This document shows positions 51,740-58,765 of a stretch of 64,000 nucleotides of DNA, piece after piece. The notes below the pieces were generated by a model. It searched no databases. It saw only the letters and a program-made list of their open reading frames with translations, and was not told the DNA's origin. Positions within the stretch are counted from its first letter, which is position 1. The number at the start of each line of letters is the position of its first letter. Source of the DNA: Bradyrhizobium sp. CCBAU 53338 (lineage in GTDB: Bacteria > Pseudomonadota > Alphaproteobacteria > Rhizobiales > Xanthobacteraceae); assembly GCF_015291665.1 (NCBI RefSeq), contig NZ_CP030049.1, positions 682,001-746,000 of the forward strand, in the 5' to 3' direction. Both the position numbers and the translations under genes were made by a program.

Positions 51740-52834
51740 ATGTCGGTCGAGTTCATCGGCTTTATCGCCAACAGCAATGCTTCCGAGACCATCGTGCGCC
51801 AGGGACCGATCCTCGATCCCGCTTATATCGAGACGGTGGCAAAAGCACATGAGCTTGCCGGTTTCGACCGCGCGCTGCTCGCGTTTCATTCCACCACGCC
51901 GGATGCGCTGCAAGTTGCCCAGCATGTGCTGACCATCACCAAACAGCTCAAGGTGATGATTGCGCAGCGGCCGGGCTTCACCGCGCCGACGTTGCTGGCG
52001 CGCCAGCTCGCCACGCTCGACCAGCTCTATGGCGGCCGCGTCTCGCTGCACGTCATCACCGGCGGCAATGCCGCCGAGCTGCGTCAGGACGGCAACACCT
52101 TCGACGACAAGGACGAACGCTACGCCCGCACCAGCGAATTCCTCGACGTGGTCAGGCTGGAATGGACCAGCGAAAAGCCGTTCAACTACAGCGGCAAATA
52201 TTACACCGTCGAGAACGGTTTCTCCCAGGTGAAGCCGCTGCAGAAGGGCGGCATCTACACCTTCGTCGGCGGCGGCTCGGATGCCGCGATCGAGGTCTCG
52301 GGCAAGTATGCCGACACGTTTGCGCTCTGGGGCGAGTCCTATGCGCAGGTGCGCGACGTCACGGCGCGGGTGCGCGCAGCGGCTGCGAAACACGGGCGGC
52401 CGAGTCCGCGCTTCAGCCTGTCGGTGCGGCCGATCCTCGCTGAGACCGAGGAGAAGGCCTGGCAGAAGGCGGAGCACATCCTCGAACGCGCAACTGCGCT
52501 CCAGGACCAGACCGGCTATCGCCGGCCAAACCACGCCACCGACGGCGCCAAGCGGCTCCTGGCGCTGGCTGACCAGGGCGCGCGCATTGACAAGCGGCTG
52601 TGGACCGAGATCGCAAAGCTCACCGGCGCCAACAGCAACACCACCGCGCTGGTCGGCACGCCCGAGCAGGTCGCCGAGGTCTTCGCCGATTATTATGATC
52701 TTGGCGTCAGCCATTTCCTGATCCGCGGCTTCGATCCGCTGCCCGATGCCATCGACTACGGCCGCGAGCTGATCCCGCTGACGCGCAAGCTGATCGCGAC
52801 ACGCGACCAGCAACGGGGCATCGCGGCGGAATGA
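51740..52834 (+). CDS. ssuD: FMNH2-dependent alkanesulfonate monooxygenase
   Basis: This 364-residue luciferase-like monooxygenase starts at ATG 51740 behind CAGGGAG. Seen: 'EFIGFIANSNASETIVRQGPILDPAYIETVAKAHELAGFDRALLAFHSTTPDALQVAQHVL', 'MIAQRPGFTAPTLLARQLATLDQLYGGRVSLHVITGG', 'YARTSEFLDVVRLEWTSEKPFNYSGKYYTVENGFSQVKPLQ' and 'TGANSNTTALVGTPEQVAEVFADYYDLGVSHFLIRGFDPLPDAIDYGRELIP'. This matches SsuD over its length. It releases sulfite from alkanesulfonates using reduced FMN and O2. No SsuE flavin reductase is in the window, so FMNH2 must come from elsewhere. It overlaps the next binding protein by 4 bases. Confidence 0.92.
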   Translation: MSVEFIGFIANSNASETIVRQGPILDPAYIETVAKAHELAGFDRALLAFHSTTPDALQVAQHVLTITKQLKVMIAQRPGFTAPTLLARQLATLDQLYGGRVSLHVITGGNAAELRQDGNTFDDKDERYARTSEFLDVVRLEWTSEKPFNYSGKYYTVENGFSQVKPLQKGGIYTFVGGGSDAAIEVSGKYADTFALWGESYAQVRDVTARVRAAAAKHGRPSPRFSLSVRPILAETEEKAWQKAEHILERATALQDQTGYRRPNHATDGAKRLLALADQGARIDKRLWTEIAKLTGANSNTTALVGTPEQVAEVFADYYDLGVSHFLIRGFDPLPDAIDYGRELIPLTRKLIATRDQQRGIAAE

Positions 52835-53769
52835 TCCGGCTCATCGCTGCTTTGGCGCTCGCCCTTGCGGGCGCCGGTCTCGCCAGCGCGCAGACGACGC
52901 TGCGCGTCGGTGACCAGAAGGGCAATGCGCGGGCGGTGATGGAAGCCGCGGGCCTGCTCAACGACGTTCCCTACAAGATCGAATGGAAGGAGTTTCCGGC
53001 CGCGGCGCCGCTGCTGGAAGCGCTCAGCGCCGGCGCGATCGAGACCGGGCTGGTCGGAGACGCGCCCTTCACTTTCGCCGCCGCCTCCGGCGCGCCCGTC
53101 AAGGCGATCGCCGCGATCCGGCAGACGCGCGAGGGGCTCGCGATCCTCGTGCCCGAGAGCTCGGCGATCAAGACCTTCGCCGACCTGCGCGGTAAAAAGA
53201 TCGCGACCGGCCGTGGCTCGATCGGGCATCAGCTGATCCTGGCCGCGCTCGAAAAGAACGGCTGGAGTGCCGGTGACGTGCAGATCGCATTCCTGGCGCC
53301 GTCCGATGCCAAAATCGCCTACACGCAAGGTTCGGTCGATGCTTGGTCGACCTGGGAGCCGTACGTCAGCCAGGAAGAGGTGCTGTTCAAATCGCGCCGC
53401 ATCATCACCTCGGAAGGCCTGACGCCGGGCCTCAGCTTCCAGGTGGCGCGATCCGATGCCATCAGGGACAAGCGCACCGAGCTCAACGACTTCATCCGTC
53501 GCCTCACCGCGGCGCGCGCGTGGTCGCTGAACAATATCGACAGCTATGCCGCGACCTGGGGCAAGTGGATGAACATCCCGACATCAGTACCGCAGAACTG
53601 GCTCTCGCGCGCAAAAATCCGGATCGCGCCGATCGACGACGGCGTGGTTGCGGACGAGCAGGGCACGATTGATCTGTATTTCCGCTGGGGCCTCATCAAG
53701 CAGAAGCTGGTTGCGGCGGAGATCGTCGATCGTTCGTTTGCTGATGCGATCGGAAAGGCGGGGTTCTGA
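52831..53769 (+). CDS. Aliphatic sulfonate ABC transporter substrate-binding protein (SsuA-like)
   Basis: This 312-residue periplasmic protein has signal peptide 'IRLIAALALALAGAGLASAQTT'. Seen: 'LRVGDQKGNARAVMEAAGLLNDVPYKIEWKEFPAAAPLLEALSAGAIETGLVGDAPFTFAAASGAPVKAIAAIRQT', 'FADLRGKKIATGRGSIGHQLILAAL' and 'VDAWSTWEPYV'. It is a clear paralogue of the protein at 46217. It overlaps ssuD (ATGA), so its expression is coupled. With three binding proteins and one permease/ATPase pair in the cassette, several sulfonates are probably imported. The recognisable sequence decays right after its stop. Confidence 0.92.
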   Translation: MIRLIAALALALAGAGLASAQTTLRVGDQKGNARAVMEAAGLLNDVPYKIEWKEFPAAAPLLEALSAGAIETGLVGDAPFTFAAASGAPVKAIAAIRQTREGLAILVPESSAIKTFADLRGKKIATGRGSIGHQLILAALEKNGWSAGDVQIAFLAPSDAKIAYTQGSVDAWSTWEPYVSQEEVLFKSRRIITSEGLTPGLSFQVARSDAIRDKRTELNDFIRRLTAARAWSLNNIDSYAATWGKWMNIPTSVPQNWLSRAKIRIAPIDDGVVADEQGTIDLYFRWGLIKQKLVAAEIVDRSFADAIGKAGF

Positions 53770-54059
53770 TGCTTCTTTGCGAGAATATGCGTGGTGCTCC
53801 GTAGCAGCCGCCGCCGACACGAAGCAACTATCGCGGATAGCGCGCTCGCGCATTAGGTCAAGCAATTTGTCTCGGAAATGTGGCTCGCACGCTGGCGCTG
53901 TGCGACATCGGTGACGGAAAGATCCCAGTTGCCGAGATCGTTCTCATGTCAACCAAGGTCGATGTTGGCCCTCTGGTGGTGAATGGCATGCCTTCGGTGG
54001 GCTTCCAGTGAGGTCATGCTTATAGCTGTCCGCGAATTGTCGAAGGCGGCGTCGCAAGA
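53770..54059. other. Intergenic, no gene seen
   Basis: About 290 bases after the last sulfonate gene with only short frames and no recognisable protein relics. Base composition drops from the strongly G/C-biased cassette to a more even one. It marks the right edge of the cassette and the left edge of the second decayed area. Confidence 0.45.
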
Positions 54060-54260
54060 GATAGGACATCGACGATGTCTCTGCCGCAGGTGGACGAGCA
54101 AACAACGCTGAACCAATGGGCCCCTTGAAGCAGGCAGAGCCGCTTGATCGCTCGTTGTAGCCGCGCCGCTCTGGTGGCTCCGCCGCGACGAGGGATATTG
54201 AAGCCCTGGGCCGCAAGCGTGATGCGCCGCGCTTCGGAAAGCGAGAGTTCCGACTTTAGC
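54060..54260 (-). pseudogene. YcaQ-like (winged-helix crosslink-repair glycosylase family) N-terminal remnant
   Basis: On the minus strand 'ALLKSELSLSEARRITLAAQGFNIPRR...RAARLQRAIKRLCLLQ' (about 54255-54125) is the N-terminal signature of YcaQ-type proteins ('LSLSEARRIALAAQGF' and 'RLGLLQIDSVNV'). After 'LLQ' the expected 'IDSV' is lost and the frame continues in unrelated sequence. Only the first 60 or so of about 400 residues remain. A relic, adjacent to an epoxide hydrolase relic on the same strand. Confidence 0.65.
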
Positions 54261-54289
54261 AGCGCTCTCCCAAGACTCTGCCGTTGATA

Positions 54290-54600
54290 GCTCGCAAGTC
54301 GGCCAGCATCAGCTTTGGCTCTCCCATCGCTGCGAAATGGCCGCCTGTTGGCATGTCGGTAGGTGTGCTCCGCAAATGAGCGCGGAGTCGGCAGGAACAC
54401 GGGATCGGGGAAGGCCGCCACGCCATCGGCGCTCCAACACGGGTGCCCGCGGGAAACCGAGCTGATCCTTCAAGGCGCTTACCGTGATAAATCCGTGTCG
54501 CGGTTACAACCGCCGGCGTCGCGACATAGGAGGCGTCGTTCGACCGTGCGACAATCGAAACTATCCAGCGAATAGGCGGCGTGCCGCTTGGACATGGCAG
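54290..54600 (-). pseudogene. Epoxide hydrolase-like alpha/beta hydrolase C-terminal remnant
   Basis: Minus-strand frames alternate to give 'WIVSIVARSND...TRIYHGKRLEGSARFPAGTRVGAP', then 'MAAFPDPVFLPTPRSFAEHTYRHAN' in another frame, then 'DMPTGGHFAAMGEPKLMLADLRA' back in the first. This is the C-terminal end of bacterial epoxide hydrolases ('VPTGVA.FP.E...PPR+WAE..Y......+P.GGHFAA+E.PELL..D+R.FF'), including the catalytic His in 'GGHFAAM'. Two frameshifts and loss of the N-terminal half make it dead. Confidence 0.7.
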
Positions 54601-54749
54601 CGTTGCACCCGGTTGCCCTAAATGCCGGTCAATTTGACCTCGGTCCTCAGATGCTCGGCGGCAGCGCCGAGCATGGTCGTTCCGATCGTTCACTAGCTGC
54701 GCCGGTGATGCGCTTGAATTCCTCACTTTGCTCTCCTCGGTCGACGTCA

Positions 54750-55245
54750 TCGTGCAATGCGGACTTGTCGGATGCAGCCTCCTTCATCCTCTCCGCCGCA
54801 TTTAAGAAAGAAGCGTTCGCCATAAAAATCGAGCCCCATGAGTTCGTGAAGGTGGCTGTCTTTATGCGCGAATCTTGTTGCGCATCTCGATGATTTCATC
54901 ATGAACTTTGTGAAACGTTTAAGGAAGGTTATGGCGATCGAATCCGCTGCCGTTTCCGCCCTGATGCAGACGCACATAGGCTACGACAAACGCCGTCGTG
55001 AGCATGTCGAGCTCCATGATGGCATCCATGGTTGCGTCGAATGTGTATTCCGACAGGCGTTTTGCGCATATTTATGAGCCACCGCGGAGGTGAACGAGTT
55101 GGAAACTCGGGAGAGCTGCAACAGTTCTGTCTCGACGGAGTCTAGGGTGGCGCGTCCGCTCTGGAAGTCAATGCACCACTCTTCGGGAAGAAGATGAGAC
55201 TGCCCGCGTTCTTCGGAAAGCCACCTGCCCTTTCCAGTCACTGGC
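54750..55245 (-). pseudogene. HEPN-like hypothetical protein remnant
   Basis: Minus-strand pieces: 'SEERGQSHLLPEEWCIDFQSGRATLDSVETELLQLSRVSNSF' (ATG 55241), then, one frame over, 'FDATMDAIMELDMLTTAFVVAYVRLHQGGNGSGFDRHNLP' and 'VHDEIIEMRNKIRA' followed by a stop, with the chain continuing in the next frame as 'HKDSHLHELMGLDF'. Joined, R-N-K-I-R-A-H matches the R-N-x4-H motif of HEPN domains, which are RNases or RNA binders in toxin and defence systems. At least two frameshifts and one stop. Family call is tentative; the brokenness is clear. Confidence 0.5.
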
Positions 55246-55316
55246 CGGTCGTTGACCGGGATTTGTAGCTCTCGTCCTGGCCTACACTTGCCGTGAGCAC
55301 TCCTGCGCGGACGGCA

Positions 55317-55711
55317 TCATGCAGCTTCAATATTAGTCTGCGGAAAATCGGTGCCTTTGAACATCAAAGGCTCTCCTAAATGGCAGGCGCATGCATAAGC
55401 AAAACAGTCCCGAAATTCAGCCGTGCTGGGTGTCGGCCCTTGCCTTAACGGTCAAAGGCGTCGAGCGCGATCCGGGCCGTTTCGGGCGGCACTTGCACCA
55501 TCTTGATTTCCATTAGCGCCAGATAGCTCTCGACTGCTTCGCTAGCGTCCGAGATTGGAAGACCAAGTATTCGGGCTACGGCGATCACCGCCTCCCACAC
55601 TGCCAGCGGCGAGTGTCAACGCGCGGCCGCTTGTTGAAGGCGCGTCAACAGCTCCCGCGCTTCGTCTTCATCGATCGACATCGCGGTCAACGCCGAGGCA
55701 TCGATAAACAT
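55317..55711 (-). pseudogene. VapC-type PIN-domain toxin, broken
   Basis: Starting at 55711 (minus) and overlapping the VapB stop: 'MFIDASALTAMSIDEDEARELLTRLQQAAAR' then TGA, 'HSPLAVWEAVIAVARILGLPISDASEAVESYLALMEIKMVQVPPETARIALDAFDR' then TAA, 'GKGRHPARLNFG' then a frameshift and 'CFAYACACHLGEPLMFKGTDF'. This is the PIN toxin paired with PSK-type VapB (acidic Asp in 'FIDASA', the usual 'NFGDCFAYA' damaged at its Asp codon). Two in-frame stops and one frameshift: not functional. Confidence 0.85.
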
Positions 55712-55956
55712 CAGTCAACTTCGTAAAGGCCGTCGCGAAACACCTTGTCTGCCGGCCTACTTTTTTGCGGATTGCCCCTGGCCCGGAGATCGCGACAGAA
55801 CTGTACGCCCAAGTCGACCAAGGTAGGCTTACCCTGCTCACGCTCCAGCTCATGGGTGAGCGCCGTATGCACGGCCTCGGTGAGGCCGATCTTCTTGAGC
55901 GCCGCGATCCTGCGGGCCAGCGCGTCAGTATCAGGATTCTTAATATGGAAAGCCAT
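55711..55956 (-). CDS. vapB: VapB-type antitoxin (PSK/Rv0623-like)
   Basis: This 81-residue intact antitoxin, 'MAFHIKNPDTDALARRIAALKKIGLTEAVHTALTHELEREQ', has the PF07704-type ribbon-helix DNA-binding start, and 'LGVQFCRDLRARGNP...PADKVFRDGLYE' is the toxin-binding tail. Its stop overlaps the start of the broken vapC (TGATG). Upstream lies a good promoter with an inverted repeat (55978-56007). The antitoxin remains open while its toxin is dead: an orphan. Confidence 0.85.
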   Translation of the reverse strand: MAFHIKNPDTDALARRIAALKKIGLTEAVHTALTHELEREQGKPTLVDLGVQFCRDLRARGNPQKSRPADKVFRDGLYEVD

Positions 55957-55977
55957 CCGGATCCTCTAGCCGTTGCC

Positions 55978-56007
55978 GTGTATCATTATATAGCACGTCG
56001 GATACAC
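55978..56007 (-). promoter_or_regulatory. vapB promoter/operator
   Basis: GTGTATC (55978-55984) and GATACAC (56001-56007) form a perfect 7-bp inverted repeat. Between them, read on the minus strand, is TATAAT (complement of 55985-55990), an ideal -10. The repeat brackets the -10 and lies 22-51 bases upstream of the VapB start at 55956, as expected for antitoxin autorepression. Confidence 0.55.
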
Positions 56008-56185
56008 CCTTTGAAGGCTAGGGCTCCAAGTTGATCACCGAGCTCCCGACGCAGGCAGTCGGCGCGCTGATGGTTAACCTCGCGTCGCTCTAGCTTTTCA
56101 GTCCTGAATTCCACCCGGGTGCGCCTCTTCTAGAGGTACTATTCGGAATAGCCGGTGGCCCTCTGCCGCAGCCAGTTTGGCCGGA

Positions 56186-57130
56186 CTATTCTGCCGCGCC
56201 GAACGGAGCTGCCTCGGTCATCCACGATTGGGGAGGAGGGGGGCCCCATCCACCGGCCAATACCTTCGCCATCTCCCATTTGAGCGGTTCGTCCTCGATG
56301 TCGATCGTCTGGTAGTGAGTGTTGAACAGTTCGATGCGGTGTCCGTCCGGGTCGCGGAGATAAACGAAGCGGGCATATCCGGGAGCGAAATGGCGCGCCG
56401 GGCCGTACTCCACCGACCTACCGAAGCCCATCTCGGCGAGCAGATCGCAGATGAACATGAGATGGTAGGTCTCCGGGATGGTGAAGGCGGCGTGATGAAG
56501 GAGAGGTCCTGGGCCCGGACCTGGGGCGAACACTATGTCGTGCGGATTGCCCTTTCTCTGCAGGAAAACGAAGCTCGGTTCTTCCGATCCGTCCTGCGTA
56601 ATGTACTCCGACAGTCTGAATCCGAGACGAGTGTAGAATTCGAGCGCCCGGTCCACGTGTGGTGTCAAAATCTGAAAATGGTCGAGCCGCTGCGGACAGG
56701 CGCCGCTAAAACGGCTGGATTGCAAGATCAGACGAGGCCTCGTTTCCATGGAGGCGCAAATATCGAGAGGAACACCCGCGGCGTCGGAAACACGCAGCGT
56801 ACGAGCCTGATGAGGTACCTCGACCCAGGTCGGACGATGACCTAGATCCCGGAAGAAAGCTTCTGCAGCATCCAAATCCTCTTCGGTCAGAACGCGAAAG
56901 CCAATGTGTTGCGCGCTCGGCTTGCCGCCCTGTTCCAGAACGAGGGAATGATGGCAACCTTCTTCGAGTCCTCGGAGGTAGAGGCGGTTTTCGTCTTCGC
57001 TGCTGACTACGAATCCGAGCGCGTCGACGTAGAAGCGCTTGCTCTCTTTCAGGTCTTTCACCGCGAGCACGACATGGCTTGCTCGGGTCATGTTGAACGG
57101 TGGACGAAATACGGGTCGCGGTATCGCCAT
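56186..57130 (-). CDS. VOC-family extradiol (catechol 2,3-dioxygenase-type) dioxygenase
   Basis: This 314-residue two-domain vicinal-oxygen-chelate protein starts at ATG 57130 after GGGAGG. N-domain: 'ASHVVLAVKDLKESKRFYVDALGFVV'. C-domain: 'RLDHFQILTPHVDRALEFYTRLGFRLSEYI', 'LLHHAAFTIPETYHLMFICDLL' and 'ARFVYLRDPDGHRIELFNTHYQ'; the His in 'LDHF', the His in 'LHHA' and the Glu in 'RIELF' give the two-His-one-Glu metal site. It resembles 3,4-dihydroxyphenylacetate or related homoprotocatechuate 2,3-dioxygenases. It would cleave the catechol made by the FAD monooxygenase at 58766. Confidence 0.88.
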   Translation of the reverse strand: MAIPRPVFRPPFNMTRASHVVLAVKDLKESKRFYVDALGFVVSSEDENRLYLRGLEEGCHHSLVLEQGGKPSAQHIGFRVLTEEDLDAAEAFFRDLGHRPTWVEVPHQARTLRVSDAAGVPLDICASMETRPRLILQSSRFSGACPQRLDHFQILTPHVDRALEFYTRLGFRLSEYITQDGSEEPSFVFLQRKGNPHDIVFAPGPGPGPLLHHAAFTIPETYHLMFICDLLAEMGFGRSVEYGPARHFAPGYARFVYLRDPDGHRIELFNTHYQTIDIEDEPLKWEMAKVLAGGWGPPPPQSWMTEAAPFGAAE

Positions 57131-57157
57131 CAAGTCCTCCCTTGTATTGGTTTTCGT

Positions 57158-57937
57158 TCAAATCAGGCCGGGGTAGGAGCCGCCGTCCAGTTGAAGATTC
57201 TGGCCGGTGATGAAGCCCGCCTGTACGCTGCAGAGGTAGGCACAGGCATCCCCGAATTCTTCTGGCTTTCCGAATCGCTTCGCCGGAAGCGAGTCGGCGA
57301 TCCTGGTGCGTGCCTCTTCAAGCGATATTCCCAGCTCCGACATCATCCTTTCCGCCATGAAGCGCTGACGATCGGTATCGATGCGCTCGGGCAGCATGTT
57401 GTTGATGGTGACGTTGTAGGCGGCGTATTGCCGGGCAAGCGACTTGCAGGCCGCCGTGAGCCCGGCGCGCGCGCCTGACGAGAGTTCCATCTTGGGATGC
57501 GGCGCCTTCACCATGGCAGACGTGATATTGATGATCCGCCCGAACTTCCGGTCCCGCATTCCAGGAAGAAAGGTTTTTACGAAGTGAAGGGGCGCGAGCA
57601 TGTTCTGCTCGATCGCCTCCAACCACTCCGTGCGGCCGAACTCGAGGAAATTTCCGGGCGCCGGCCCGTGATTGTTGTTGATGAGGATGTCGGGTTCGGG
57701 ACAGGCCTCGATAACCGTTTGGCGACCCGATTCTTCCGCGATGTCCGCCTGGACGAACGCCACTGGCTTACCCGCGAGGGCCTCGATGGACTTTGCGGCC
57801 AGGCGAAGGCGCTCCTCATCCCGGCCGTTCAGTGTGATTTCGCAGCCCTCGCGGGCGAGCGAAGTCGCGCATGCAAAACCCAACCCCTTAGAGGACGCGC
57901 ATACGAGGGCCCGTTTAGCCGCCAAACCGAGGTCCAT
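57158..57937 (-). CDS. SDR-family oxidoreductase with atypical active site
   Basis: This 259-residue protein starts at ATG 57937 after TTGGAG. NAD(P) fold 'ALVCASSKGLGFACATSLAREGCEITLNGRD' and 'DILINNNHGPAPGNF'. The usual catalytic S...Y-x-x-x-K is replaced: after 'INITSAMVKAPHPKMEL' comes 'SSGARAGLTAACKSLARQYAAYNVTINNMLPERIDTDR', with no Tyr and Arg where Lys is expected. C-terminal 'FGDACAYLCSVQAGFITGQNLQLDGGSYPGL' is standard. A recognised SDR subgroup shares the 'S.GAR.GLT' pattern, so this is divergence rather than decay. It is co-directional with the dioxygenase, 27 bases apart. Confidence 0.88.
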   Translation of the reverse strand: MDLGLAAKRALVCASSKGLGFACATSLAREGCEITLNGRDEERLRLAAKSIEALAGKPVAFVQADIAEESGRQTVIEACPEPDILINNNHGPAPGNFLEFGRTEWLEAIEQNMLAPLHFVKTFLPGMRDRKFGRIINITSAMVKAPHPKMELSSGARAGLTAACKSLARQYAAYNVTINNMLPERIDTDRQRFMAERMMSELGISLEEARTRIADSLPAKRFGKPEEFGDACAYLCSVQAGFITGQNLQLDGGSYPGLI

Positions 57938-58030
57938 TTCGGCTCCAAACAATATATTATTTGACTTGCCCGACTTAAATAAAGATTATCATACGTCAAG
58001 GCAAGAAATTTCTATTTCAGGAGGGGTAGT
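57938..58030. promoter_or_regulatory. Divergent promoter region of the aromatic cassette
   Basis: This A/T-rich stretch lies between the SDR (minus) and GntR (plus) genes. Plus-strand TTGACT (57961-57966) and TTATCA (57986-57991) could be -35/-10. CTTGCC (57965-57970) and GGCAAG (58000-58005) form an inverted repeat around them, a candidate operator for the adjacent GntR regulator. CAGGAGGGG (58018-58026) is the ribosome site for 58031. Confidence 0.45.
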
Positions 58031-58723
58031 TTGTCGGACGCATCAGAGACGCTCGCAACGGCCGCCTACCAGAAGCTCCGTATGGACGTGATCGGAGGGA
58101 TGTTTTCCTTCGGCCAAAAGCTGAAGATCCGCTCGCTGTGCGAACGTTATGGGGTCAGCGCAGCTCCGATGCGCGAGGCTCTGACCCGGGCGGCCAAAGA
58201 CGGCCTCATCATGCATTCCGACCAGCGCGGCTTTTCCGTCGCGCCGTTGAGCATCGAGGATTTGGACGACCTCTTGCAGACCAGGATCGTGCTCAACGAG
58301 TTCGCTCTCAGAAAATCGTTCGAGTACGGTGGGGCCGAGTGGGAGGAGCAGGTCCTGCTCTCATGGCACCGGCTGTCCCGCATTCCGTTTACGCCGGCTT
58401 CCGTTGACCCGGAATGGGAGCGCGCGCATCGTGTCTTCCACGCCACGCTTCTCTCCGCGTGCCGCGCGCCGCGCATTCTGGCGTATTGCGATCAGTTGTT
58501 CGACAGCGCCGACAGGTATCGGTTCATGTCTCGCGCCGCACACGTCGGCGGAGCCCGCACCGCCGACCACAAGATGATCGCCGACGCGGTGCTCGCGCAC
58601 CGTCCGGACGAGGCGGTCGTCCTGCTGACACGACACTTCAGCGAGACCGCCGAACTCTGCCGGCAGCAACTGCTGTTGCAGGGAAAAGCCCAGCCCGGTG
58701 TCGTGACGCGAACGCCTTGCTAG
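58031..58723 (+). CDS. GntR-family regulator (FCD/FadR-like)
   Basis: This 230-residue regulator starts at TTG 58031 behind AGGAGGGG. N-terminal winged helix: 'AYQKLRMDVIGGMFSFGQKLKIRSLCERYGVSAAPMREALTRAAKDGLIMHSDQRGFSVAPLS'. C-terminal FCD helical domain: 'LNEFALRKSFEYG', 'WERAHRVFHATLLSACRAPRILAYCDQLFDSADRYRFMS', and 'DHKMIADAVLAHRPDEAVVLLTRHF' with the metal/effector His residues. It is divergent from the dioxygenase/SDR genes and upstream of the monooxygenase, MFS and hydrolase genes, so probably represses both arms until the aromatic inducer binds. Confidence 0.92.
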   Translation: MSDASETLATAAYQKLRMDVIGGMFSFGQKLKIRSLCERYGVSAAPMREALTRAAKDGLIMHSDQRGFSVAPLSIEDLDDLLQTRIVLNEFALRKSFEYGGAEWEEQVLLSWHRLSRIPFTPASVDPEWERAHRVFHATLLSACRAPRILAYCDQLFDSADRYRFMSRAAHVGGARTADHKMIADAVLAHRPDEAVVLLTRHFSETAELCRQQLLLQGKAQPGVVTRTPC

Positions 58724-58765
58724 GCAGCGTTCCTAAAAACAAACAAGAAGCCGAAGAGAGAGGAA

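Noticed and set aside
51536..52813. 425-residue minus-strand open frame over ssuD
   Set aside because: Antisense artefact of strong third-position G/C; the plus strand matches SsuD along its length.
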